A stretch of 64,000 nt of DNA from Macellibacteroides fermentans. GTDB taxonomy: Bacteria; Bacteroidota; Bacteroidia; Bacteroidales; Tannerellaceae. The notes under the pieces were generated by a model. It was not told the origin of the DNA. It saw only the letters and a program-made list of their open reading frames with translations, and did no database searches. The translations under genes were made by a program, and so were the position numbers. The DNA lies in contig NZ_JACCCY010000001.1 in the NCBI RefSeq assembly GCF_013409575.1, positions 802,501 to 866,500 on the forward strand. The letters run 5' to 3'. Below, piece by piece: positions 10,818 to 19,274 of this stretch (position 1 is its first letter; the number at the start of each line of letters is the position of its first letter).

Positions 10818-12133
10818 CACTAGTGTCCCATTAAAAATAGGACGTTATTTATAATTAAATAAATTTGGCCCATTTGGTCCAAATCGTTCTTTGTCATTTT
10901 GAAATTTAGTTTTATCAAAGAGGTCTCGAAGAAGAGTTTTATCAGTCAATGAAATGCTTAATATTTGAAGAACTTCGTATGTACTTCTATCCAGTTGCAT
11001 ATCGTGTTGAACGATTGCCACCAGGCAGTATGTACATATGGCTGAATAGATTTGAACCCGGACAGCGTTTTCGGTAGTACCCCAAAACTTCTTGATTTTG
11101 AGGTGCTGCTTCAGCCATTTGAAAAACAACTCTACTTGCCAGCGGTTCTTGTAAAGTTCAGCCACCTGAAGAGCAGAAATGTGCATCGCATTGGTTAGAA
11201 ATACAAACTCTCGTTTTTGTTCTTCATCCCAGTATCTTACAAGCCGGAACTGCTCGGGATAGTATTGCTTGGGATAAAAACCAATCAATTCGATTGTCAC
11301 ATCTGAAAGTACATTCTTGGGGAGTCTGCGTTTCCATTTGATGGATTTGTATTGCAGGTTTTTCTTTGCCCTGACAACGAAGAATGCGTCAATCTGATGA
11401 ACTTTATACAACATCTTAAAATTGTTATAAGCCCGGTCAAAGATGTAGTAAGAACCAGATTCATAAGGGATTTCTTTCATTGCCTTTGAATCGTGTACTG
11501 CCGCTTCAGTGATATGAATGAATGCAGGTATCTGTGTTTCCACATCGTATAATGTATGTACTTTAATACCACCTTTTTTCTTGCGGAATTTTGCCCACCA
11601 GAATACGGCCAGACACAAATCAATGGTTGTCGAATCGAAAGCATAGATGTTCCCTCCGAGTTTAAAGATTTCTGTGGCACGCTTTTGTCTTGCTTCGTTT
11701 ATCAGGTAGTAGGCATACTCTTCAAAGATGTGATAGTCTCTATCTTGATTGGCTCTTGCCAGAGATGATCTTGATACATTCCTTCCTATTCCCAAGTGAT
11801 AACATTTAGAGTGATGGGCATCAAGAGCGATAATCAAATCTCTCAAACTTTCACGATTGGAGAGTTGTCCGAACATCAAAGATAGAAGTTGATTCCAACA
11901 AGTGAAATGCTTTACATATTTGTCGCCATCATGCTTGCGAACGATGTAGTTGAACTTGTTTCTATCTAAGAATACTATCAGTTGAGAGAAAACGAATTTA
12001 TCCTTATGCATATGTAGGCCTGTTTTAGACCGCAAAGATGAGAATTGAAATCCGTTGAATCGAAAAACCTCTGTAACTAACTAAATTTCAAATATTTCAA
12101 AGAGCTATTTTAGATTTTAATGGGACAGCAATG
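10818..12133 (-). mobile_element. IS4-family insertion sequence between kdpB and kdpC
   Basis: The 1,316-bp element is bounded by inverted repeats that share the core TGTCCCATTAAAA (10824-10836 and 12115-12127) and begin with CA at the outer tips. It is flanked by perfect 9-bp direct repeats ATTAATATT at 10809-10817 and 12134-12142. The right-hand copy overlaps the kdpB stop codon, so kdpB is intact. It has one transposase gene in the same direction as kdp. The intact duplication suggests recent insertion. Confidence 0.9.
10845..12011 (-). CDS. IS4-family transposase
   Basis: The 388-residue protein has an N-terminal DUF4372-like segment (about 1-75) and a DDE transposase fold. Candidate catalytic residues lie in YAFDSTTIDL, YIFDRAYNN and QVELFFKWLKQHLKIK, the last resembling the IS4 Y-(2)-R-(3)-E-(6)-K signature. 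ATG at 12011 is chosen; a TTG 24 bases upstream is in frame. It fills nearly all of the element, with no sign of decay. Confidence 0.92.
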   Translation of the reverse strand: MHKDKFVFSQLIVFLDRNKFNYIVRKHDGDKYVKHFTCWNQLLSLMFGQLSNRESLRDLIIALDAHHSKCYHLGIGRNVSRSSLARANQDRDYHIFEEYAYYLINEARQKRATEIFKLGGNIYAFDSTTIDLCLAVFWWAKFRKKKGGIKVHTLYDVETQIPAFIHITEAAVHDSKAMKEIPYESGSYYIFDRAYNNFKMLYKVHQIDAFFVVRAKKNLQYKSIKWKRRLPKNVLSDVTIELIGFYPKQYYPEQFRLVRYWDEEQKREFVFLTNAMHISALQVAELYKNRWQVELFFKWLKQHLKIKKFWGTTENAVRVQIYSAICTYCLVAIVQHDMQLDRSTYEVLQILSISLTDKTLLRDLFDKTKFQNDKERFGPNGPNLFNYK

Positions 12134-12140
12134 ATTAATA

Positions 12141-14177
12141 TTAAAAAAACATACCAATCATTAAATCAATCAATTTGATTCCTGCAAATGGGGCCAGCAT
12201 TCCACCTCCCCCGTAGATAAGCAGATTCCTGCGTAATAATGCAGAAGCCCCTATGGGTTTATAGGCAACCCCTTTCAATGCAAGCGGAATAAGTATCGGA
12301 ATAATAATTGCATTAAAAATAACCGCACTCAGAATTGCACTTTCCGGTGAATGTAACTTCATAATATTTAAACTTTCCAATGCTGGAATTGATGCCATAA
12401 ACAAAGCAGGAACAATGGCAAAATATTTTGCCACATCGTTTGCAATACTAAATGTTGTAAGTGTACCGCGGGTCATTAACAACTGTTTTCCAATTTCAAC
12501 AATTTCGATCAGTTTCGTTGGATCGTTATCCAGGTCAACCATATTGCCAGCTTCTTTTGCTGCCTGCGTTCCACTATTCATAGCAACACCTACATTCGCC
12601 TGAGCAAGCGCAGGAGCATCATTGGTACCATCTCCCATCATGGCAACCAACTTGCCAGCCTCCTGTTCCTTACGAATATACTCCATTTTATCTTCAGGTT
12701 TCGCTTCAGCTATATAATCATCAACACCGGCTTTATTGGCAATATATTTGGCAGTAAGGGGATTGTCTCCTGTAACCATCACTGTTTTAACTCCCATTTT
12801 CCGCAAACGTTGGAATCGCTCTTGTATTCCGGGCTTAATGATATCCTGAAGTTCTATGACACCGATGATTATGTCGTTTTCGCTGACCACAAGAGGTGTT
12901 CCTCCGTTCTCAGAAATGGAATGTACAAGTACTTCGGCTTCATCAGGGTAAGTATTCCCTGCAGCTTCACACCGTTTACGCATAACCTCAAATGCCCCTT
13001 TACGAATTCTACGACCGTCAGACAAGTCTATCCCGGAACATTTGGTTTCGGCAGTGAAAGGTACCATACGTAAAATAGATCCTGTATGTCCGCCAATACA
13101 ACCCAAACTCTCGCCTAAAGAAACAATTGATTTTCCCTCTGGAGTTGTGTCAGATAGAGAGGCCATGACGCAGGTTTTTACAAATTCCTTTTCACCGTTT
13201 CCTCCAATTGCATAAAATCGGGTGGCCTTTCTGTTTCCTATCGTAATGGTACCTGTTTTATCCAACAACAATGTATCCACATCTCCAGCTGTCTCGACAG
13301 CTTTACCGGATTTGGTAATTACATTGGCTCTTAACGCCCGGTCCATCCCAGCAATCCCGATAGCCGAGAGAAGTCCGCCTATCGTTGTAGGAATCAAGCA
13401 GACAAATAAGGCTATAAATGAAGACAAGGCAATCGAGCTATGCATAAAATCCGCGATAGGCTTTAGGGTTGTGCACACAATAACAAAAACGAGTGTAAAT
13501 CCAGATAAAAGAATGGTCAGCGCTATCTCATTGGGAGTTTTTTTACGTGACGCTCCTTCCACCAACGCAATCATTTTATCCAGAAAGCTCTCACCTGGTT
13601 GCGTACTAACCTTAACTGTAATTCTATCTGATAATACTTTTGTCCCTCCGGTAACAGAAGACTTGTCGCCCCCTGCTTCTCTGATAACAGGAGCACTTTC
13701 GCCTGTTATGGCGCTTTCATCAATCGAAGCAAGGCCATCCACAATTTCGCCATCAGCAGGAATCATATCCCCTGCCTCACAGATAAAGAAATCTCCCTTT
13801 TGCAATTGAGAACTACTTACTATACATTCTTTTCCATTTAAAAGCATCCTTGCCGGAGTTTCCTCACGTGTTTTACGTAAGCTGTTTGCTTGTGCTTTTC
13901 CACGGGCTTCGGCAATTGCCTCGGCAAAGTTTGCAAACAATAAAGTGGAAAACAGCACCAGAAATAACACAATGTTATATATATTTTCCATAAATGTAGC
14001 GGAGTCGTCTACTATACATTTAACGGTAAGCAGCAACATAAGAAATGTGGCTACCTCAACGATAAACATAACCGGATTCCAAAACATTGAACAAGGATTT
14101 AACTTGACAAACGCCTGCTTCAGGCTATCAACAAAAAGCCTGCGGGGAAAAAGCGAAGCTGATTTATTATCTTTCAT
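12141..14177 (-). CDS. kdpB: potassium-transporting ATPase subunit KdpB
   Basis: The 678-residue P-type ATPase is full length for KdpB. It has the actuator motif AITGESAPV, the [14 protein letters not shown] helix, the phosphorylation motif DKTGTIT, and the hinge motif [18 protein letters not shown]. KdpB hydrolyses ATP to drive potassium uptake through KdpA. It starts 7 bases after the kdpA stop. Its stop codon lies inside the target duplication of the IS4 element, so the protein is unaltered while the downstream operon is separated. Confidence 0.97.
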   Translation of the reverse strand: MKDNKSASLFPRRLFVDSLKQAFVKLNPCSMFWNPVMFIVEVATFLMLLLTVKCIVDDSATFMENIYNIVLFLVLFSTLLFANFAEAIAEARGKAQANSLRKTREETPARMLLNGKECIVSSSQLQKGDFFICEAGDMIPADGEIVDGLASIDESAITGESAPVIREAGGDKSSVTGGTKVLSDRITVKVSTQPGESFLDKMIALVEGASRKKTPNEIALTILLSGFTLVFVIVCTTLKPIADFMHSSIALSSFIALFVCLIPTTIGGLLSAIGIAGMDRALRANVITKSGKAVETAGDVDTLLLDKTGTITIGNRKATRFYAIGGNGEKEFVKTCVMASLSDTTPEGKSIVSLGESLGCIGGHTGSILRMVPFTAETKCSGIDLSDGRRIRKGAFEVMRKRCEAAGNTYPDEAEVLVHSISENGGTPLVVSENDIIIGVIELQDIIKPGIQERFQRLRKMGVKTVMVTGDNPLTAKYIANKAGVDDYIAEAKPEDKMEYIRKEQEAGKLVAMMGDGTNDAPALAQANVGVAMNSGTQAAKEAGNMVDLDNDPTKLIEIVEIGKQLLMTRGTLTTFSIANDVAKYFAIVPALFMASIPALESLNIMKLHSPESAILSAVIFNAIIIPILIPLALKGVAYKPIGASALLRRNLLIYGGGGMLAPFAGIKLIDLMIGMFF

Positions 14178-14184
14178 TTATTTA

Positions 14185-15885
14185 TTATTTTATTGTAACA
14201 TATTCTGCCAACGGGCCCAATGTAAGAACCGGGAAAAACGACAAGGCTGCAATAATCAGGATAACCACAAATGTCATCAGAGCGAAGGTTGACGTGTCGG
14301 TTTTAAGTGTACCCACACTTTCAGGAATAAACTGCTTTCCAGCCAATAATCCTGCAATTGCAATCTGTCCGCCTATAGAAAGAAACCGGCTTGCAGCTAG
14401 CACAATCGCACAACTGATGTTCCAATAAATGGATGAATCTTTAAGACCTTCAAAGCCTGATCCGTTGTTGGCTGCGCTTGAGGTATATTCGTACAGTATT
14501 TCTGTAAAACCATGAAACGAAGGATTGGCAAGCCATTGCGCTGATAGTTCGGGATTTCTGACAATCATCCATGAAGTAACAGCTACACTTGTAAGAATAA
14601 GGAACGGATGAAGAAGTGCGAGCATAATTGCTATTTTCATCTCTTTCGCTTCTATTTTCTTACCCAGGAATTCGGGGGTGCGTCCCACCATTAAACCACT
14701 AATAAACACCGCAATAATAATAAATACATAATAGTTCATAAAACCTACACCAACGCCTCCGAACCAGCTGTTCACTTGCATATTAAGCAATGTTACCAAT
14801 CCACTAAGCGGCATCATACTATCATGCATTCCGTTGACAGATCCATTAGAAGTAGCTGTCGTTATCGCACTCCATTGTGCGGTTGCCGAAGCTCCTAAGC
14901 GCGACTCTTTACCCTCCATCGCTCCTCCCGACTGATCAATTCCCATGAAGCTGATGTTAGGATTACCCAAACGTTCGGTTGATACAGTTACAGCGATACC
15001 AATAATCAGAGCAACCAACATTACAGTAAAAACACTAAAAGCAAACTTCTTTTTCTTTAAATAAAACCCCAAAGCAAATACAAACGACATGGGAAGTAGC
15101 AACATAGACATACAGCTTACTGTATTGCTAAGAAATGTAGGATTCTCAAGAGGGTGTGCTGCATTTGCACCGTAAAAGCCACCTCCATTTGTTCCGAGTT
15201 GTTTTATCGCAACTATGGCTGCAACAGGCCCTTGAGATATAAACTGCTTATTTCCTTCCAAGGTAGTTACCTCCTTTTTCCCTTCAAATGTCATCGGGAC
15301 TCCATCCAGAATCAGGAAACAAGCCATAATCAATGTAAGCGGCAACAATACCCTGGTAATACTTGAAACTAAATAAACCCAGAAATTTCCGATTGTTTTA
15401 CCACATTTGGTCAGCATTGCTTTCATTATTCCTGCCATTGCTGCCATACCAGTTGCCGCAGCCAGGAATTGAAACAACATAATTACAAAAAGCTGAGAGA
15501 AGTATGTAACTCCCGATTCACCACTATAATGCTGTAAGTTTGCATTGACAAGAAAGCTAACACAGGTATTCAATGCCAGATGCAACGACTGGCCGGAATT
15601 ACCATCTGGATTAAGGGGAAGTATTCCCTGAATAAGTAGCAGTAAAATTCCCCAGAAAAACCAGAATAGGTTACAGATAAGCAATGAACGCAAAAAATGC
15701 TTCCATGTCATCTCTTCCTTTGGGTCAATACCAGCCAATTTGTAAATGAAACGTTCGATCGGACTCATAAAGCTCATCCAATTTTTCTCTCCCGTGTAAA
15801 CATTGGCCAAATGTCTTCCTAAGGGATAGCTTGCAATAATAACGGCAAAAAGCGGGATTAATCCGGTCATCAATTCTTTATTCAT
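14185..15885 (-). CDS. kdpA: potassium-transporting ATPase subunit KdpA
   Basis: The 566-residue protein has about ten membrane helices and the repeated potassium selectivity loops of the KdpA/Trk superfamily, for example QLGTNGGGFYGANAAHP (about 230), TTATSNGSVNGMHD (about 345) and SSAANNGSGFEGL (about 470). It is the ion-conducting subunit of the high-affinity potassium pump. It follows the short kdpF gene by 21 bases and precedes kdpB by 7, so kdpFAB is a tight operon. Confidence 0.97.
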   Translation of the reverse strand: MNKELMTGLIPLFAVIIASYPLGRHLANVYTGEKNWMSFMSPIERFIYKLAGIDPKEEMTWKHFLRSLLICNLFWFFWGILLLLIQGILPLNPDGNSGQSLHLALNTCVSFLVNANLQHYSGESGVTYFSQLFVIMLFQFLAAATGMAAMAGIMKAMLTKCGKTIGNFWVYLVSSITRVLLPLTLIMACFLILDGVPMTFEGKKEVTTLEGNKQFISQGPVAAIVAIKQLGTNGGGFYGANAAHPLENPTFLSNTVSCMSMLLLPMSFVFALGFYLKKKKFAFSVFTVMLVALIIGIAVTVSTERLGNPNISFMGIDQSGGAMEGKESRLGASATAQWSAITTATSNGSVNGMHDSMMPLSGLVTLLNMQVNSWFGGVGVGFMNYYVFIIIAVFISGLMVGRTPEFLGKKIEAKEMKIAIMLALLHPFLILTSVAVTSWMIVRNPELSAQWLANPSFHGFTEILYEYTSSAANNGSGFEGLKDSSIYWNISCAIVLAASRFLSIGGQIAIAGLLAGKQFIPESVGTLKTDTSTFALMTFVVILIIAALSFFPVLTLGPLAEYVTIK

Positions 15886-15906
15886 GAGTATTTATATTTA
15901 TTAGTC

Positions 15907-15987
15907 CTAAAACTTTTCCGGATTAATTAACACATACATTAAATACCCTGCAATTCCCATACATAAAATCAATAATACACTATACAT
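15907..15987 (-). CDS. kdpF: KdpF small membrane subunit
   Basis: A 26-codon frame starts at ATG 15987 and ends at TAG 15907, 21 bases upstream of kdpA. The peptide begins MYSVLLILCM and ends in GYLMYVLINPEKF. This matches the KdpF family pattern: one hydrophobic helix ending in GYLxYxLxxPExF, about 25-30 residues. GGAAAG lies just upstream as a possible ribosome site. KdpF is the small lipid-like subunit that stabilises the KdpABC complex. Genes this short are easily missed in annotation. Confidence 0.85.
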   Translation of the reverse strand: MYSVLLILCMGIAGYLMYVLINPEKF

Positions 15988-16041
15988 ACATCTTTCCGTC
16001 TTTAATTATATACACTCTGTTTTTTATTTCACAGACATATA

Positions 16042-16058
16042 ATCCAAATACGTGCCAA
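16042..16058 (-). promoter_or_regulatory. candidate sigma-54 promoter of kdpFABC
   Basis: On the reverse strand TTGGCACG (16058-16051) is a perfect -24 element. TTTGG follows near the -12 position (16047-16043), where the consensus is TTGC. The -24 match is strong, the -12 match partial. It would start transcription near 16032, about 45 bases before kdpF. It lies between the terminator of the sigma-54 activator gene and the operon that activator probably controls. Confidence 0.5.
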
Positions 16059-16120
16059 AAAATCAAATATGCATTTAAAACACTGATAAACAAATTAATA
16101 CATATAATACAGCTATATTA

Positions 16121-16163
16121 TATAAAAAGCAACCCTTCCAAAATGGAAGGGTTGCTTTTTATA
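16121..16163. terminator. strong bidirectional terminator after the response regulator gene
   Basis: A perfect 20-bp stem: TATAAAAAGCAACCCTTCCA pairs with its reverse complement across a three-base AAA loop, giving a T run on either strand. It ends the leftward response regulator transcript, so kdpF must be transcribed from its own promoter. Confidence 0.9.
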
Positions 16164-16184
16164 ATGACGTACCAGAACTTAAAA

Positions 16185-17519
16185 TTACAATCCGTATTCT
16201 TCTATTTTCCTATATAGCGTAGTCAGCCCAATACCTAACAAACGAGACGTTTCTGTTTTATTTCCGTGCGTATATTGAAGGACCTTCCTTATATGCGTTT
16301 TCTCGACCCCGCTCAAATCGAAACCACAATAAGCCTCCATATCTTCCGGATGTAACATTCCGGGAGGAAGCACTTCTTCGGTAAGAAGCTCTCCATCTGT
16401 GAGAATCAAGCTTCTTTCAATAACATTTCTCAGCTCACGCACGTTCCCCTTCCAGGGTTGCTTCTTGAGTACCTTAATAAATCCGGGGGCGATAGACGGA
16501 ATCTCTTTTCCCATTTTGGCAGATAAAATAGTAACAAAAGAGTGTACATACAATTCAATATCTTCTGTTCGTTCTCTTAAAGATGGTAAATGAATTTGAA
16601 ATACAGAAAGTCTGTAAAATAGGTCTTCTCTAAAATTACCTGCGGCAATCTCTTTTTTTAAATCCCGGTTAGTAGCTGCAATAATCCGAACATTTACCTT
16701 GGAAGGAACCGATTCTCCAATCTTAATAAATTCACCGCACTCTAAAACACGTAATAATTTTGCTTGCAAATCAATTGGCATTTCACCAATCTCGTCCAAG
16801 AAGATTGTACCACGATCCGATGCCTCAAAAAGTCCCTGTTTATCCTTTGCAGCACCGGTAAATGCACCTGCCTTAAATCCAAACATTTCACTTTCAAGCA
16901 GCTCCCTACTAAAAGCAGAACAGTTGATTGCCAAAAACGGCTGTCTTCCTCGTTTACTGTTTTGGTGGATGGACTGAGCAAATACCTCTTTACCTGTGCC
17001 GGTTTCGCCTGTAAGCAATACAGGCACATCCGTCTGCGACACCTTTTTAGCCAACGAGATAGCATCCTGAATAGCAAGAGAATTACCTACAATACCTTCA
17101 AATGTATAATGTTTGCCATCATCTGTAAGCTGGCAGTTTTTTTCATTATATAAGCGGACTGCACTTTCCATTGCTTTCGCAATCAAAGGAATTATTTTAG
17201 GGTTATCATCTCCCTTAGTTATATAATCGAATGCACCGTTCTTTATAGCCAAAACACCATCGCTTATATTTCCATAAGCAGTGAGCAATACAACTTCGGT
17301 ACAAGGATATAGCTTTTTAATATCTTTCACAAATTCAACTCCACTTCCATCGGGCAAACGGACATCACATAAAACCACTTCCGGTCTATGCAAAGCCAAT
17401 AACTTTAAACCGGCTTTACAAGATTCGGCTTCATAAACAGTATACCCTTCTAACCCAATCATACGCGAAAGTAAGCGCAGCAACTGTTTTTCATCATCAA
17501 TGATCAGTACTTTTCCCAT
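16185..17519 (-). CDS. sigma-54-dependent response regulator (NtrC family)
   Basis: The 444-residue protein has a receiver domain (about 1-120) with the DD pair in LIIDDEKQ, the phospho-acceptor Asp in VVLCDVRLPDGSG and Lys in YITKGDD. The AAA+ domain carries Walker A GETGTGKE, the sigma-54 contact loop GAFTGA and Walker B TIFLDEIGEMP. A Fis-type helix-turn-helix forms the C-terminus (NKTETSRLLGIGLTTLYRKI). ATG at 17519 is chosen because MGKVLIIDDE is the usual start of a receiver; an upstream in-frame start would add 12 unrelated residues. Its position suggests it replaces the OmpR-type KdpE of proteobacteria. Confidence 0.93.
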   Translation of the reverse strand: MGKVLIIDDEKQLLRLLSRMIGLEGYTVYEAESCKAGLKLLALHRPEVVLCDVRLPDGSGVEFVKDIKKLYPCTEVVLLTAYGNISDGVLAIKNGAFDYITKGDDNPKIIPLIAKAMESAVRLYNEKNCQLTDDGKHYTFEGIVGNSLAIQDAISLAKKVSQTDVPVLLTGETGTGKEVFAQSIHQNSKRGRQPFLAINCSAFSRELLESEMFGFKAGAFTGAAKDKQGLFEASDRGTIFLDEIGEMPIDLQAKLLRVLECGEFIKIGESVPSKVNVRIIAATNRDLKKEIAAGNFREDLFYRLSVFQIHLPSLRERTEDIELYVHSFVTILSAKMGKEIPSIAPGFIKVLKKQPWKGNVRELRNVIERSLILTDGELLTEEVLPPGMLHPEDMEAYCGFDLSGVEKTHIRKVLQYTHGNKTETSRLLGIGLTTLYRKIEEYGL

Positions 17520-17644
17520 AGAATACAAATTGGAACTGTATGCAAACGTAACCAAAAATATCCTATCTATGGCTATTCCTGGAGGATTTATAAAATTAGG
17601 AAAGAATAAATTACTATTTTTGCGTAAACTAAATTGAATCTACA

Positions 17645-18478
17645 ATGAAGAATATCGTTTATGTGGCAGCTTGTGCGCTGTTAGTCTGCACTTCGTGTGT
17701 TACAAAAAAGAAGTATATGATTGCCGAAAACGGAAGGTTGGAAGCCGTAGGACGTGGTGACGCATTAAAAGAAGAATTAGTAAACTGCAAGGATGAAGCA
17801 GATCGCCAGACGGCCCGTATTGCAGATCTGCTACGAGACACAACAGAATTAGGTAGAACCGTACGCAACTATCAGACCATGCTGAATACTAATCTATCCG
17901 AACAGGAAAAGTTGAACAGTCTTTTGCAGCAGAAAATGAATGAACTGGGCGATCGGGAGAAGACTATCAATGAACTGCAGGATATGATAAATGCGCAAAA
18001 CAACAAAGTTAAGGCACTCTTAGGCAGCGTACAAGATGCTTTACTTGGCTTTAGCAGCGACGAACTGAGTGTAACACAAAAGAATGGCAAAGTATATGTA
18101 GCCATGTCGGACAAACTTTTGTTTGAATCGGGAAGCGCCAAAGTCGATAAACGTGGTAAAGAGGCGTTGGCCAAGTTAGCCGATGTCCTGAATAAACAAA
18201 ACGACATTGATGTATTTATTGAAGGGCATACCGACAACAAGCCCATCAATACAGTTCAGTTTAAAGACAACTGGGATCTAAGTGTGATCCGCGCCACCTC
18301 GGTGGTACGTATTCTGACTAAAGACTACGGTGTAAGCTCGCTTCAGATTCAGCCATCCGGTCGTGGTGAATTTATGCCGGTTGCCTCCAACGAAACTGCC
18401 GATGGTCGCTCCAAAAACCGCCGTACTGAAATTATCATGGCTCCGAAACTGGATAAGTTAATGCAGTTGCTGCAATAA
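17645..18478 (+). CDS. OmpA-family lipoprotein
   Basis: The 277-residue protein has a lipoprotein signal (LLVCTSC, lipid cysteine near residue 18) and a coiled-coil region (about 55-120, rich in Glu, Lys and Leu heptads). The C-terminal OmpA domain (about 145-265) includes the peptidoglycan-binding motif LFESGSAKVDKRGKEALAKLA...EGHTDNKPI...NWDLSVIRA...GRGE. It probably tethers the outer membrane to peptidoglycan. A TATTTTTG box lies at 17615-17622 but without a good -33. A hairpin follows the gene. Confidence 0.92.
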   Translation: MKNIVYVAACALLVCTSCVTKKKYMIAENGRLEAVGRGDALKEELVNCKDEADRQTARIADLLRDTTELGRTVRNYQTMLNTNLSEQEKLNSLLQQKMNELGDREKTINELQDMINAQNNKVKALLGSVQDALLGFSSDELSVTQKNGKVYVAMSDKLLFESGSAKVDKRGKEALAKLADVLNKQNDIDVFIEGHTDNKPINTVQFKDNWDLSVIRATSVVRILTKDYGVSSLQIQPSGRGEFMPVASNETADGRSKNRRTEIIMAPKLDKLMQLLQ

Positions 18479-18483
18479 AAATA

Positions 18484-18514
18484 GTTTTACGATGGACAGC
18501 CTCCATTGTAAAAC
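18484..18514 (+). terminator. hairpin after the OmpA-like gene
   Basis: GTTTTACGATGGA pairs with TCCATTGTAAAAC (13 bp, one G-U) across a CAGCC loop. The T tract is poor, so it may be a weak terminator or an mRNA-stabilising hairpin. Confidence 0.55.
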
Positions 18515-18593
18515 CATTCCTTTAACCGGAGTGTTTTATTAGATAGTAAGACATATTGTTAAGACGAAGTATACACTATTAAATAAAAAACAT

Positions 18594-19187
18594 ATGAAAA
18601 AGTTACTCTTTGTTTTATTGGTTTTACTATCTGTGCCTGCAACAGCACAAAACATTTTGTTTGCTCCCAGGGTGGGACTTAATCTGGCGGATATGACAAA
18701 TGCAGGCGGTGACTTAAAACCAGGAATTAACATAGGATTGGCAGGAGAATATATGCTATCCGAAGGTTTTTCCATTGAATCGGGCCTATTTTATTCCATG
18801 CAGGGAACAAAAGTTAGTGAAAGCGGAGTTACAGTAAAAATGAAAAACGACTACATTAATATCCCCGTTTATGCAAAGGCATATCTTGCAGAGGGATTCA
18901 ATGTTTTTGCCGGTCCGCAATTCGGATTCAAGGTTTCCGAAAAGGTTGAAGCATCACTTATCGGTGTTTCATACAGTGAAGATCTTGACATGATTGAACC
19001 TTTCGATTTCTCTATTGGAATTGGATTTGGCTACCAGTTTAAGCAAGGATTGCAATTATCGGCCAATTACAATCTGGGACTCACGAACACCATCAAGGCA
19101 CTTAGTTCTTTTAACGATATTGAGTTCTTAGACGATGTTAATTCAAAAAATAATGTCATACAATTAAATGTTGGTTGGCGTTTTTAA
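18594..19187 (+). CDS. small outer-membrane beta-barrel protein (PorT-like)
   Basis: The 197-residue protein starts with a signal peptide (MKKLLFVLLVLLSVPATAQ, cut near residue 19). Alternating strands follow, typical of the 8-stranded OMP_b-brl family common in Bacteroidetes (FAPRVGLNLADM, INIGLAGEYM, FSIESGLFYSMQG, FNVFAGPQFGFK). It ends in an aromatic C-terminal strand (VIQLNVGWRF), the usual outer-membrane insertion signal. Its specific function is unknown. It stands alone between two hairpins. Confidence 0.85.
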   Translation: MKKLLFVLLVLLSVPATAQNILFAPRVGLNLADMTNAGGDLKPGINIGLAGEYMLSEGFSIESGLFYSMQGTKVSESGVTVKMKNDYINIPVYAKAYLAEGFNVFAGPQFGFKVSEKVEASLIGVSYSEDLDMIEPFDFSIGIGFGYQFKQGLQLSANYNLGLTNTIKALSSFNDIEFLDDVNSKNNVIQLNVGWRF

Positions 19188-19220
19188 TTTCCGATCAACA
19201 ACCAAGCTGCAATAAAAAAC

Positions 19221-19254
19221 ATACCCCGAAAGATAACTAAAACTTTCGGGGTAT
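19221..19254. terminator. bidirectional terminator
   Basis: ATACCCCGAAAG and CTTTCGGGGTAT form a perfect 12-bp stem across a 10-base loop. A-rich sequence lies on the left and ATTTTAT on the right, between convergent genes. Confidence 0.85.
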
Positions 19255-19274
19255 ATTTTATATCTACCTCATCC

